Source: Bifidobacterium lemurum (GTDB lineage: Bacteria; Actinomycetota; Actinomycetes; Actinomycetales; Bifidobacteriaceae). From it: a DNA stretch of 64,000 nucleotides. A model generated the notes under the pieces. The model had not been told where the DNA came from. It saw only the letters and a list, made by a program, of their open reading frames with translations, and searched no databases. Shown here in pieces: positions 8,223 through 16,710 of this stretch. Both the position numbers and the translations under genes were made by a program. Positions within the stretch are counted from its first letter, which is position 1; each line of letters opens with the position of its first letter. Location of the stretch: positions 1,798,001-1,862,000 of the forward strand of contig NZ_CP062948.1 in NCBI RefSeq assembly GCF_014898175.1. Direction: 5' to 3'.

Positions 8223-9142
8223 GAATGCGTTTTATCCTGTCGGAAACCTGGACCAGTCTGAAGCGCAATGTGCCGATGATCCTGTCGGTGATGCTGGTCA
8301 CCTTCATCTCCTTCGTGTTCATCGGCGCGGCCGTGCTCACGCAGGCGCAGATCGTCAAGGCGAAGGGCGACTGGTATGACAGGGTCGAGGTCGTGGTCTG
8401 GCTGTGCCCGGACGGCACCAGCCAGTCGGCGAACTGCGCGTCGGGAGTCTCCCCGACAGCCTCCGAGATCAACGAACTGCAGCAGACCATCCGCGACGAG
8501 CTTTCGGACGTGGTCGAGGACATCACCTATGTGAGCAAGCAGGAGTTCTACGACGACACCTTCACCCAGCAGTACCCGAACGGCGAATACCAGGGCCGCA
8601 CGCTCACCGCGGACGACATGCAGGATTCGCTGTGGCTCAAACTCAGCGACCCCGAGAAATACCAGATCGTCTCCGAGGTGCTGTCCAGCCGAGACGGCGT
8701 CGAGGAGGTGACCGACCAGCGGCAGATCTTCGAACCGGTGTTCGCCGTGCTCAACCGCGCCACCGCCGTGACCATCGGTCTGGCCGCGGTGATGGTGCTG
8801 GTCGCCATCATGCTCACTGGCACGACGATCCGCATGTCCGCGGCTTCGCGCCGGACCGAAACGGAGATCATGCGCCTGGTGGGCGCCTCGAACTGGACGA
8901 TTCGCATGCCCTTCGTGCTGGAGGGCGTGCTGGCCTCGCTGGTGGGATCCGTGCTCTCCTGCCTGATGTTGTCGGTGATCGTGCGCGTGTTCATCGAAGG
9001 ATGGCTGGCCGAGTCGATCAGCTGGATTCCCTATGTGAATCAGTGGACCGTGCTGATGATCTCGCCGTTCCTGATCCTCGGCGCGATTCTGCTGTCGATC
9101 ATCGCCTCGACCATCTCGCTGCGGCGCTACCTCAAGACCTGA
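8219..9142 (+). CDS. ftsX: Cell division permease FtsX
   Basis: A 307-residue integral membrane partner of FtsE. It has a first transmembrane segment near residues 20-45, an extracytoplasmic domain of about 130 residues, then three C-terminal transmembrane segments with the MacB/FtsX-type region TEIMRLVGASNWTIRMPF between them. The external domain is where FtsX contacts its hydrolase in studied systems. The secreted coiled-coil CHAP protein encoded next is the likely partner. It overlaps ftsE by four bases. Confidence 0.94.
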   Translation: MRMRFILSETWTSLKRNVPMILSVMLVTFISFVFIGAAVLTQAQIVKAKGDWYDRVEVVVWLCPDGTSQSANCASGVSPTASEINELQQTIRDELSDVVEDITYVSKQEFYDDTFTQQYPNGEYQGRTLTADDMQDSLWLKLSDPEKYQIVSEVLSSRDGVEEVTDQRQIFEPVFAVLNRATAVTIGLAAVMVLVAIMLTGTTIRMSAASRRTETEIMRLVGASNWTIRMPFVLEGVLASLVGSVLSCLMLSVIVRVFIEGWLAESISWIPYVNQWTVLMISPFLILGAILLSIIASTISLRRYLKT

Positions 9143-9206
9143 TTCGGACTCCCAGACAAGCATGTTATGGTATTGCCCGTTGTTACGGAAAGGACACTGT
9201 ACGGCT

Positions 9207-10586
9207 ATGAGAACCTACGCACGTGTGATTCGCCGATCCGCCGCGGCGCTGGCCGCCGCCGGCCTGTGCGCGATGGGGCTGATGGTGGTGGCCCCGGCTC
9301 CCGAAGCGCATGCCGACACCTACAGCGATCTGGTCAACGCGCAGAACCAGCATGCCTCCAGCGCCCAGCGTGAGGCCGAACTGCGCTCGCAGCTCGCCGG
9401 CGTGAACGAAGACCTCGCGGAGAAGATCATCCAACTGGACAATCTGACCAACACGCAGATCCCCGCCGCGCAGGAGAAGGTCACCCAGGCGAACGAGGAC
9501 GCCGCCTCCGCCCAATCCGAGGCCGATGCCGCCGCCGAGCGTCTCGCCGCCGCGCAGAAGGACAAGGAGGATCTCGAGGCGCAGATCGAGCAGACCGGCG
9601 AGGACTACGATGACGCGCACGCGGCCGTGGCCCAGCTGGCCCGTGAGGACATGCACGGATCCGACACCTCGGATCTGATGAGCGTGGTCACCGGTTCCAC
9701 CAGCACCGAGGAGTTCATCAACTCGATGCAGTCGCGTGACGCGCTCTCGCGCAACGAGGCGAACGCCGCCTCATCCGCCGCGGTGACATTGAACACGTCG
9801 ATGAACCGCAGCGAGCGTCTTGCCGCCATCGAAAAGCAGATCAGCGAACTGAAGACCAAGGCCGACGAGAAGGCCGCGACCGCGCAGACCGCCGCCACCA
9901 CGGCCCAGCAGGAGCGCGACGAACTGGACGCGCTGCGCCAGCAGGGCGAGGAACAGCGCGCCGAACTGGAAAGCATGCAGGACCAGCTGGACAGCGAGGC
10001 GGCCCAGCAGGCGGCGCAAACCGTGCTGCTGCAATCGCAGATCGACTCGTACAACCGTCAGTGGCAGCAGGAGCAGGCCGCGGCGTCCGGCACGGTCAAT
10101 GGCGGCAGCCAGGGCAGCACCGGCGGCAATACCGGAGGAAACACCGGCGGCAATACCGGTGGCTCGACCGGAGGCAGCACCGGTGGTTCGACCGGTGGCT
10201 CCACGAGCGGCTCCACCAGCAGCGGCCAAGGCACCAGCTACGGCGACTACGGCAACGCCTACGTGGCCGGCCAGTGCACGTATTGGGCGTACGAACGCCG
10301 CCGCCAGATGGGCATCGGCACGCCGTCCTATTTGGGTAACGGCGGAGACTGGTATAAAACCGCGCCGAGCTACGGCCTTCGCGTGGACCACAATCCCGAG
10401 GTGGGCGCCGCGCTCTCCTTCCTGCCCGGCCAGGACGGTGCCGACGGCTTCTACGGCCATGTGGCCGTGGTGGAGGCCGTGTACAGCGACGGTACTTTCC
10501 TGATCTCCGAAATGAACTGGGGTGGCCCCTGGATCATGCACTACCGCACTCTGACCAACAACGGCCAGTACTGGTTCGTGCACTGA
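9207..10586 (+). CDS. Secreted coiled-coil CHAP-domain peptidoglycan hydrolase
   Basis: Probably the cell-wall hydrolase driven by FtsEX. ATG 9207 gives a classical Sec signal peptide (RRSAAALAAAGLCAMGLM, cleavage likely after AHA) with GGAAAGGA upstream; the longer frame from 9162 lacks this logic. Residues 40-300 are Ala/Gln/Glu-rich coiled coil like PcsB and RipC. A linker of GGNTGG and GGSTGG repeats follows, then a CHAP amidase/endopeptidase domain with Cys in GQCTYWAYERR and His in GHVAVVE. Linker repeat number may vary between strains. The gene follows ftsX by 64 bases. Confidence 0.92.
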   Translation: MRTYARVIRRSAAALAAAGLCAMGLMVVAPAPEAHADTYSDLVNAQNQHASSAQREAELRSQLAGVNEDLAEKIIQLDNLTNTQIPAAQEKVTQANEDAASAQSEADAAAERLAAAQKDKEDLEAQIEQTGEDYDDAHAAVAQLAREDMHGSDTSDLMSVVTGSTSTEEFINSMQSRDALSRNEANAASSAAVTLNTSMNRSERLAAIEKQISELKTKADEKAATAQTAATTAQQERDELDALRQQGEEQRAELESMQDQLDSEAAQQAAQTVLLQSQIDSYNRQWQQEQAAASGTVNGGSQGSTGGNTGGNTGGNTGGSTGGSTGGSTGGSTSGSTSSGQGTSYGDYGNAYVAGQCTYWAYERRRQMGIGTPSYLGNGGDWYKTAPSYGLRVDHNPEVGAALSFLPGQDGADGFYGHVAVVEAVYSDGTFLISEMNWGGPWIMHYRTLTNNGQYWFVH

Positions 10587-10642
10587 CCGGGTTCTGGGCG
10601 GCGCGTTCCGACCGCCGGCCGACCATACGCATGTTCGCCCAA

Positions 10643-10673
10643 CGCGCTGCCCGATATCCGGGCGGCGCGTTTT
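10643..10673 (+). terminator. Rho-independent terminator after the CHAP hydrolase
   Basis: CGCGCTGCCCG pairs with CGGGCGGCGCG (10 of 11) and leads into TTTT. It separates the ftsEX block from smpB. Confidence 0.7.
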
Positions 10674-10726
10674 GTGATAGTGTCGTTCGTTGCTAGCGGG
10701 AGCGGTATGGACGAAAGGAGGTCCCG

Positions 10727-11206
10727 ATGGCGAAGGAACAAGGCGTGAAGCCGATCGCGCAGAACAAGAAGGCGCGGCACGACTACGCCATCGAGGACCG
10801 GTACGAGGCCGGGCTGGTGCTCACCGGCACCGAGGTCAAATCTCTGCGCGAAGGGCGCGCCTCGCTGGCCGAGGCGTTCATCACCATCGACCGCCGCGGG
10901 GAGATCTGGATGGAAGGCGCCAACATCCCCGAATACTTCAACGGCACGTGGAACAACCACGCGCCCAAGCGCAAGCGCAAGCTGTTGCTGCACGCCCAGC
11001 AGATCGCCAAACTCGCGCGCCAATCCGAGGCCAAAGGCTACACGATCGTGCCGTTGAGCCTGTACTTCAAAGACGGCCGCGCCAAGGTCGAGATCGCGCT
11101 GGCGCGGGGCAAGCGCGAATTCGACAAGCGCCAGGCCCTGCGCGAGGAGCAGGACAAGCGTGAGGCCCTGCGCGCCATGCGCTACGCCAACAAGCGCTCC
11201 CGCTGA
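10727..11206 (+). CDS. smpB: SsrA-binding protein SmpB
   Basis: Carries tmRNA to stalled ribosomes for trans-translation. The frame has the family core: [35 protein letters not shown], an OB fold, and a basic C-terminal tail ([14 protein letters not shown]) that becomes helical in the mRNA channel. At 159 residues the length is normal. A perfect AAAGGAGG box precedes ATG 10727. The ssrA gene itself is not visible in the window. Confidence 0.96.
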   Translation: MAKEQGVKPIAQNKKARHDYAIEDRYEAGLVLTGTEVKSLREGRASLAEAFITIDRRGEIWMEGANIPEYFNGTWNNHAPKRKRKLLLHAQQIAKLARQSEAKGYTIVPLSLYFKDGRAKVEIALARGKREFDKRQALREEQDKREALRAMRYANKRSR

Positions 11207-11517
11207 ATTTGCGAATCTCCATCGTCACCCTGAGCGGGAGCGTGGTGCCCCGCCGTCATCCTGGGCGGAGCGCAGCGAGACGCAAGGATCTCAAAACCAT
11301 GTTGCCTCATGAGATCCTTCGACTCCGGCCCAACGGTCTCCGCTCAGGATGACAGGGTGGAGGCGCTGCGCTCCGCCCAGGATGACGGGGTGGAGGCTGC
11401 TCCGCTCAGGATGACTGGTGCGGCGTTGTGTTTCGCTTGGAATGACGGCGTAAGAGATGTGCGCAGAAGCGGGTCGGTAACGAAGCGTGGCATCGCCATC
11501 GGTTAGGCTGGTGAGCT
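11207..11517. other. Gene-free gap before glmS, mostly repeats
   Basis: Nearly the whole gap is dispersed repeat sequence (11223-11449). About 65 bases remain for a glmS promoter and leader. No glmS ribozyme-like fold is apparent and no coding frame looks real. Confidence 0.55.
11223..11449. repeat. Dispersed 'GTCATCCTGAGCGGAGC' repeat, expanded copy
   Basis: GTCATCCTGGGCGGAGCGCA and CGCAAGGATCTC at 11255-11292 face GAGATCCTTCGACTCC and CCGCTCAGGATGAC at 11311-11353, forming a long imperfect hairpin. Three further partial copies ending in GGATGAC or GAATGAC follow to 11449. Confidence 0.7.
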
Positions 11518-13410
11518 ATGTGTGGAATCGTTGGATATGCAGGAAATCTGGAAACCGCGTGCGACAAGCCGCTTGAGGTATGCCTTCAGGGACTGGCCCG
11601 ACTGGAATACCGCGGATACGACTCGGCCGGCGTGGCGCTGACCGCCCCCGGCATGGACCATGTCGAAGTGCGCAAGAAAGCCGGACGGCTGGCCAACCTC
11701 ACCGAAGACATCGAACGCCGCCCGATGCCGCAGGCCACCGTGGCGATCGGACACACGCGCTGGGCCACCAACGGCGTGCCGTCCGACGTGAACGCGCATC
11801 CGCACACCAGCCGCGACGGCAAAGTCGCGATCATCCACAACGGCATCATCGAGAACGCCTCGCAACTGCGTCTCGACCTGCAATCCGAAGGCTACCGTTT
11901 CGCCTCCAAAACCGACACCGAAGTGGCCGCCAAACTGCTCGGCAAAATCGTGGACGCGATCATCGCCGAAGAAGGTGCGCCCGACCTGTTCAAAGCGATG
12001 CGCCGCATGGCCCGCATGCTGGAGGGCGCGTTCACCATTCTGGCGACCGACTGCCGCCAGCCCGGCATCGTCGTGGGCGCGCGCCACGACTCGCCGCTGG
12101 TGGTGGGCCTGGGCGAAGGCGAGAATTTCCTCGGTTCCGATGTGGCCGCGTTCGTCGCCTACACCAAACGCGCGCTCGAAGTGGGCCAGGACCAGTGCGT
12201 GTGCGTGTCCGCCGACGCCGTGGTGGTGAACGATTTCTACGGCAACGTGATCGAGGATCCCTCCACCTACACCGTGGACTGGGACGCTTCGGCCGCCGAG
12301 AAGGGCGGCTGGGACTCGTTCATGGACAAGGAGATCCATGAGGATCCGGCCGCCGTGCAGCGCACGCTGCTGGGCCGCTTCGACGAGCGCGGCGACATCA
12401 CCCTCGACGAGGTGCGCATCGACGACCACGACTTCAAATCCATCGACAAGATCATCGTCATCGCCTGCGGCACCGCCGCCTACGCCGGACAGGTGGCCAA
12501 ATACGCCATCGAGCATTGGGTGCGCGTGCCCGTGGAGGTGGAGCTCGCCCACGAATTCCGCTACCGCGATCCGATCCTGACCCCGCGCACGCTGGTGGTG
12601 GCCATCTCGCAGTCCGGTGAGACGATGGATACGCTGATGGCCCTGCGCCACGCCCGCGAACAAGGCTCCAAGGTGCTGGCCATCTGCAATACGCAGGGCG
12701 CCTCGATCCCGCGCGAATCCGACGCGGTGCTCTACACGCACGCCGGCCCCGAAGTGGCCGTCGCCTCCACGAAGGCCTTCGTCGCGCAGGTCACCGCCTC
12801 CTATCTGCTGGGACTGTATCTCGCGCAGGTCAAAGGCGCGATGTTCCGCGACGAGATCCGTCAGATCCTCGACGCGCTCAAGGACATGCCCGCCAAAATC
12901 CAGTGGATCCTCGACACGCAGATGACCGCCGTGCACGAGGCCGCCGCCGATATGGTCGACGCGCATTCCTTCCTGTTCCTCGGCCGCCATGTGGGCTATC
13001 CCGTGGCCATGGAGGGCGCGCTCAAGCTCAAGGAGATCGCCTACACCTTCACCGAAGGATTCGCCGCCGGCGAACTCAAGCACGGGCCGATCGCCCTGGT
13101 GGACGAAGGCGAGCCCGTGGTGTTCATCGTGCCGCCCTCGCACGGCCGCGACGTGCTGCACGCCAAGGTGCTGTCCGGCATCGAAGAGGTCAAGGCCCGC
13201 GGCGCCTACATCATCGCCGTGGCGGAACGCGGCGACAAGGATGTGGAGCGCTATGCGGACGTGGTGTTCTGGCGTCCCGAATGCCCGACTCTCCTGAGCC
13301 CCTTGGTGGATGTGGTGCCGTTGCAGATCTTCGCCATGGATATGGCCAAACTCAAGGGCTACGACGTGGACAAGCCGCGCAACCTCGCCAAGTCCGTCAC
13401 CGTTGAGTGA
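11518..13410 (+). CDS. glmS: Glutamine-fructose-6-phosphate aminotransferase (isomerizing)
   Basis: Makes glucosamine-6-phosphate from fructose-6-phosphate and glutamine, the first step to UDP-GlcNAc. MCGIVGYAGN places the nucleophilic cysteine at position 2, exposed after Met removal. The N-terminal glutaminase domain (HTRWATNG, HNGIIEN) is followed by two SIS sugar-isomerase domains (CGTAAYAG, SQSGETMDT) and the C-terminal DKPRNLAKSVTVE signature. At 630 residues it is full length. A fructose-6-phosphate-using enzyme competes here with the bifid shunt. It is followed by a large inverted repeat. Confidence 0.97.
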   Translation: MCGIVGYAGNLETACDKPLEVCLQGLARLEYRGYDSAGVALTAPGMDHVEVRKKAGRLANLTEDIERRPMPQATVAIGHTRWATNGVPSDVNAHPHTSRDGKVAIIHNGIIENASQLRLDLQSEGYRFASKTDTEVAAKLLGKIVDAIIAEEGAPDLFKAMRRMARMLEGAFTILATDCRQPGIVVGARHDSPLVVGLGEGENFLGSDVAAFVAYTKRALEVGQDQCVCVSADAVVVNDFYGNVIEDPSTYTVDWDASAAEKGGWDSFMDKEIHEDPAAVQRTLLGRFDERGDITLDEVRIDDHDFKSIDKIIVIACGTAAYAGQVAKYAIEHWVRVPVEVELAHEFRYRDPILTPRTLVVAISQSGETMDTLMALRHAREQGSKVLAICNTQGASIPRESDAVLYTHAGPEVAVASTKAFVAQVTASYLLGLYLAQVKGAMFRDEIRQILDALKDMPAKIQWILDTQMTAVHEAAADMVDAHSFLFLGRHVGYPVAMEGALKLKEIAYTFTEGFAAGELKHGPIALVDEGEPVVFIVPPSHGRDVLHAKVLSGIEEVKARGAYIIAVAERGDKDVERYADVVFWRPECPTLLSPLVDVVPLQIFAMDMAKLKGYDVDKPRNLAKSVTVE

Positions 13411-13469
13411 TCCGTGGATTGCCGCTGTTCGCAGCGTTCGTCCGTATAGTGTCTGACAGTGCGGTGTCC

Positions 13470-13559
13470 GCAGACGTCCGGCATATTCCGTTCACGGGAT
13501 CGCTCCAGGCCGCTTGGGCCAAGCCTTACACCCGTGAACGGAATATGCCGGACGCCTGC
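13470..13559. repeat. 29-nt inverted repeat with 31-nt spacer
   Basis: Arms 13470-13498 and 13531-13559 are complementary except at one position; the inner 24 bp are perfect. The loop holds a smaller potential hairpin (GGCCGCTT/AAGCC). There is no T run, so this is not a classic terminator although it follows glmS. Confidence 0.8.
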
Positions 13560-13630
13560 TCGTTAGGTGCAGGGTCTTACGGAGATTGGCGGCGTTGGAC
13601 GCTTGGTGTCCGCTCGTTTCGCTGAGACGA

Positions 13631-14506
13631 ATGGGTGATGTGATGGGTGGGAAACGACATCGGTATGTGGTTGAGGAGCCTCGGATTCCGTTTGAATGCG
13701 AGGTGCTGTACGAGGATGATCGGATCATCGTCGTGGACAAGCCGCATTTTCTGGCGACGACTCCGCGCGGCATGTGGTATCGCGAGACGGCGCTGATCCG
13801 GCTTCGCGAGCGGTATGGCGAGCCGGATATCGTTCCGGCGCATCGGCTGGACCGGCTCACGGCCGGCGTGGTGGTGTTCGTGCGCGATCCTGCGGCGCGC
13901 GGCGCGTATCAGATGCTGTTCCAGAACCGGCAGACGGTCAAAACCTATGAATGCCTGGCGGTATGCCGTCCGGTGGCGACGCCGCGCTTCGGCACGGTGA
14001 CGCGGCTCGAGCCGCCTCGGCCGTTTCCGCTGCTGCGCCGCTCGCATATCACCAAAGACCGCGGTGTGCTGCAGGCCTATGAGGAGCCGGGCGTCGTGAA
14101 CGCGGAGACCCTGATCGAACGCGGCGGCATAGCGTTCGTGCGTCGTTCAGACGCGTCGGGGGAGTGCGACGGAGATGGCCGTTCCGATAGGGGCGTCGGT
14201 GCCGGTGCCGCTGGTGTGGTTGGCGGCATTGGCGTAAGGCGCTGTATGTCGGCGGAAAATCGCGCACCGGTCTGCCGGTATGTGCTGCATCCGCGTACCG
14301 GCAAAACGCATCAGCTGCGCGTGCATATGAACTCGCTGGGACTGCCGATTCTCGGCGATGACTTCTACCCGCGCATCATCGAGCGCGCCTACGACGACTT
14401 CAGCCAGCCGCTGGAACTGGTGGCCCGCCGCTTGGAATTCACCGACCCCATCACCGGCGAGCCGCGTGACTTCGTTTCACGCGTCCCGCTTGGGGCTATG
14501 CGCTGA
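13631..14506 (+). CDS. RluA-family pseudouridine synthase
   Basis: Isomerises uridine to pseudouridine in rRNA or tRNA. The catalytic motif HRLDRLTAGVVVF carries the essential aspartate, and IIVVDKPHFLATTP and HPRTGKTHQLRVHMNSLGLPILGD are diagnostic for RluA/RluD enzymes. The RNA target cannot be chosen from sequence. The start is uncertain between ATG 13586, 13631 and 13643; 13631 removes an implausible leader. A Gly/Ala/Arg-rich stretch near residues 170-205 looks like a lineage-specific insertion. Its 3' end overlaps the converging LacI gene by 11 bases. Confidence 0.88.
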   Translation: MGDVMGGKRHRYVVEEPRIPFECEVLYEDDRIIVVDKPHFLATTPRGMWYRETALIRLRERYGEPDIVPAHRLDRLTAGVVVFVRDPAARGAYQMLFQNRQTVKTYECLAVCRPVATPRFGTVTRLEPPRPFPLLRRSHITKDRGVLQAYEEPGVVNAETLIERGGIAFVRRSDASGECDGDGRSDRGVGAGAAGVVGGIGVRRCMSAENRAPVCRYVLHPRTGKTHQLRVHMNSLGLPILGDDFYPRIIERAYDDFSQPLELVARRLEFTDPITGEPRDFVSRVPLGAMR

Positions 14507-15509
14507 TGTCGCGCACGGATCCGCGTTCGACGAGCTCGGGCGGAATCACCGTTTTGACGCCGACGGGGACTTTCTCGCCCTCGCATTGGCGTCGGATCAT
14601 CGCGAAGGCCTCGCTGCCGATACGGTCGAAGCGCATGCGCATGGTGGTGAGATTGAGCCGGGGCACCATACCGACCAATGAATCGTCGACGCCGATCACG
14701 CTCACATCCTCCGGCACGCGTTTGCCGGCGGCCTCCAATCCGCAGATCGCCCCGTAGGCCATCTGGTCGTTGGCGGCGTAGATCGCCGTGCATTCGGGAT
14801 CGTGCGCCAAGGCGAGGCCGGCCTGATATCCGCTGTCGGCCTCCCAATCGCCCACATATGTCGACGGCACGCGCGCTCCGACCTGTTCGAGCGCGTCGCG
14901 CCATCCCTTGAGACGGCTTTCGGCCGCGCGTGAGGATGAGGGGCCGCAGATGTGGTAGACCGTGCGGTGGCCTTTGCTCAGCAGGAAATCGACGACCGCG
15001 GTGGAGCATCCATACTGGTCGGTGTCGATGGTGGGGCAGTTGTCGGACGGCCCTTCGGTGACCAGTACGACCGGCAGTTCCTTGGGTGGGACGAAGGTGT
15101 TGAAATCGGCGATCATCTCCTCCAACACCACGATCACGCCGTCCACAGGTTGTTGCTTCATGCGTTCGATGGCGGTGTTGAGTGTGCGTTCGGGGCCGTG
15201 CTTCATGGTCTGCACGGTGATCGAATAGTCGTTGTCCGCCGCGGTGGTGGCGATGCCGTTGAGGATGCGCGCGTTGCCATAGGTGGTCATGTTGAACAGT
15301 ACGACGCCGATGTCTTTGAAACGTCCGTGTTTGAGCGCCCTGGCCGCGTAGTTGGGGCGGTATCCGAGCTTCTCCATCGCCGCTTCGACGCGCTGGCGTG
15401 TTTCGGGGCGTACCGCGTTGCTGCCGTTGGCCACGCGGGATACGGTTTGGGGCGAGACTCCGGCTTCTTTGGCGACGTCCTGCATTGACGCCTGTGGTGT
15501 GCGTTCCAT
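14496..15509 (-). CDS. LacI-family regulator of the GH42/ABC sugar locus
   Basis: The N-terminal helix-turn-helix MQDVAKEAGVSPQTVSRVANGS and hinge GYRPNYAARALKHG are textbook LacI, followed by a periplasmic-binding-type ligand domain to residue 337. I start it at ATG 15509 because the upstream frame is AT-rich, unlike protein, and spans the operator. It is divergent from the sugar permeases, with two near-identical operator-like sites in between (15538 and 15618). The most likely role is repression of galactan or arabino-galacto-oligosaccharide uptake, like GalR of bifidobacteria; the exact inducer is unknown. Confidence 0.88.
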   Translation of the reverse strand: MERTPQASMQDVAKEAGVSPQTVSRVANGSNAVRPETRQRVEAAMEKLGYRPNYAARALKHGRFKDIGVVLFNMTTYGNARILNGIATTAADNDYSITVQTMKHGPERTLNTAIERMKQQPVDGVIVVLEEMIADFNTFVPPKELPVVLVTEGPSDNCPTIDTDQYGCSTAVVDFLLSKGHRTVYHICGPSSSRAAESRLKGWRDALEQVGARVPSTYVGDWEADSGYQAGLALAHDPECTAIYAANDQMAYGAICGLEAAGKRVPEDVSVIGVDDSLVGMVPRLNLTTMRMRFDRIGSEAFAMIRRQCEGEKVPVGVKTVIPPELVERGSVRDISA

Positions 15510-15537
15510 GGTTCCTACTTTAGAAGAACAAACAACA

Positions 15538-15553
15538 ATGTTTTCGTTATCAT
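15538..15553. promoter_or_regulatory. LacI-type operator, site 1
   Basis: ATGTTTTCGTTATCAT lies 28 bases upstream of the LacI start. It differs at two positions from the reverse complement of the site at 15618, so it fits autoregulation. Confidence 0.55.
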
Positions 15554-15617
15554 TATAAACTCCTTTGAAATTGTTTCGACACGACTGTGTTGCGGATGTA
15601 GTGGCGATGGTGTTAGT

Positions 15618-15633
15618 ATGGTAACGCAAACAT
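15618..15633. promoter_or_regulatory. LacI-type operator, site 2
   Basis: ATGGTAACGCAAACAT, read on the other strand as ATGTTTGCGTTACCAT, lies about 80 bases before the first permease gene. A related 16-mer is present upstream of the binding-protein gene at 21749. Confidence 0.6.
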
Positions 15634-15710
15634 TTTAGCGATGATTGACTTCCGTGGATCGCTCCGCGCAGGCCAATCTGCGGAATACCTTCGAAGGAGA
15701 GGGGTTGAGG

Positions 15711-16637
15711 ATGGTTTCAGCTGAAGCGTCCGCGGCGGCGTCGCATTCGACGTCGGCGCGTGTGAATCGGCATAGGGCTGATTGGCGTGGTTGGAAGTTC
15801 ATGTGGCCGTTCGCGGTGGTGTTCGTGTTCGTGTTCATCGTGCCGATCGTGTACGCGGTGTACATCTCGTTCTTCCAGAAGCGCATGGTGGGCGGTACCC
15901 GGTTCGTGGGGGTCGATAATTACGTGCGTTTGTTCCAGGATCCGAATTTCTGGAGTTCGGTGGGCCGGGTGGCCCTGTTCACGGTGGTGCAGGTGCCGAT
16001 CATGCTGTTCCTGGCCGCCGCGTTGGCGTTGGCGTTGGATTCGATGAAGCTGCACGGCGCGAAGTTCTTCCGCATCTCGACCTTCCTGCCGTACGCGGTG
16101 CCGGCCGTGGTCTCGACGATGATCTGGGGGTTCATGTACGGCGCGAAGTACGGTCTGGTGGGCTCGTTGAACGATCTGCTGGGCACTGATCTGGACGTGC
16201 TGGCGCCGAGCGTGCTGTTGGCGAGCATCGGGAACATCGTGACGTGGGAGTTCACGGGCTACAACATGCTGATCTTCTACAGCTCGCTTTCCACGATCCC
16301 GCATTCCCTGTACGAGGCGGCGAGCATCGACGGCGCGTCGGAGTGGCAGATCATCCGCCGGATCAAATTGCCGGAGTTGAAGGGGTCGTTGGCGATCACG
16401 GTGATCTTCTCGATCATCGGCTCGTTCCAGCTGTTCAACGAGCCGTCGATCATGGAGAACATGGTGCCGGGCAACGCGATCACGACGTATTACACGCCGA
16501 ACATGTACGCGTACAACCTGAGCTTCAGCGGCAACCAGAGCAATTACGCGGCCGCCCTGGCGATCGTGATGGCCGTGATCACCATGGCGATCGCGTACGC
16601 GGTGCAGCTCAACAGCATGAAGGAGCAGATGAAATGA
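15711..16637 (+). CDS. Sugar ABC transporter permease, MalF-like
   Basis: Inner-membrane subunit of a carbohydrate importer. The basic N-terminus is followed by about six hydrophobic segments, and the ATPase-contacting EAA loop is visible as LYEAASIDGASEWQIIRRIKLPEL. ATG 15711 is preceded by AAGGAGAGG, which decides it over the frame opening at 15645. It pairs with the second permease at 16711. No ATPase gene is present locally, so a shared MsiK-type ATPase encoded elsewhere is probable, as is usual for this transporter class in actinobacteria. Confidence 0.93.
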   Translation: MVSAEASAAASHSTSARVNRHRADWRGWKFMWPFAVVFVFVFIVPIVYAVYISFFQKRMVGGTRFVGVDNYVRLFQDPNFWSSVGRVALFTVVQVPIMLFLAAALALALDSMKLHGAKFFRISTFLPYAVPAVVSTMIWGFMYGAKYGLVGSLNDLLGTDLDVLAPSVLLASIGNIVTWEFTGYNMLIFYSSLSTIPHSLYEAASIDGASEWQIIRRIKLPELKGSLAITVIFSIIGSFQLFNEPSIMENMVPGNAITTYYTPNMYAYNLSFSGNQSNYAAALAIVMAVITMAIAYAVQLNSMKEQMK

Positions 16638-16710
16638 GCGCGCGGGTTGAACGGGCGAGGACGATCGGGACGACGGCGCGCATGGCGCGCGGACACGAGG
16701 GAGGACTGCG

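Noticed and set aside
11207..11517. glmS ribozyme leader
   Set aside because: The gap is filled by dispersed repeats and I could not lay out a ribozyme core; the element is typical of Firmicutes.
11503..13161. 552-codon frame opposite glmS
   Set aside because: His/Gly/Val-rich antisense reading of an intact, essential gene.
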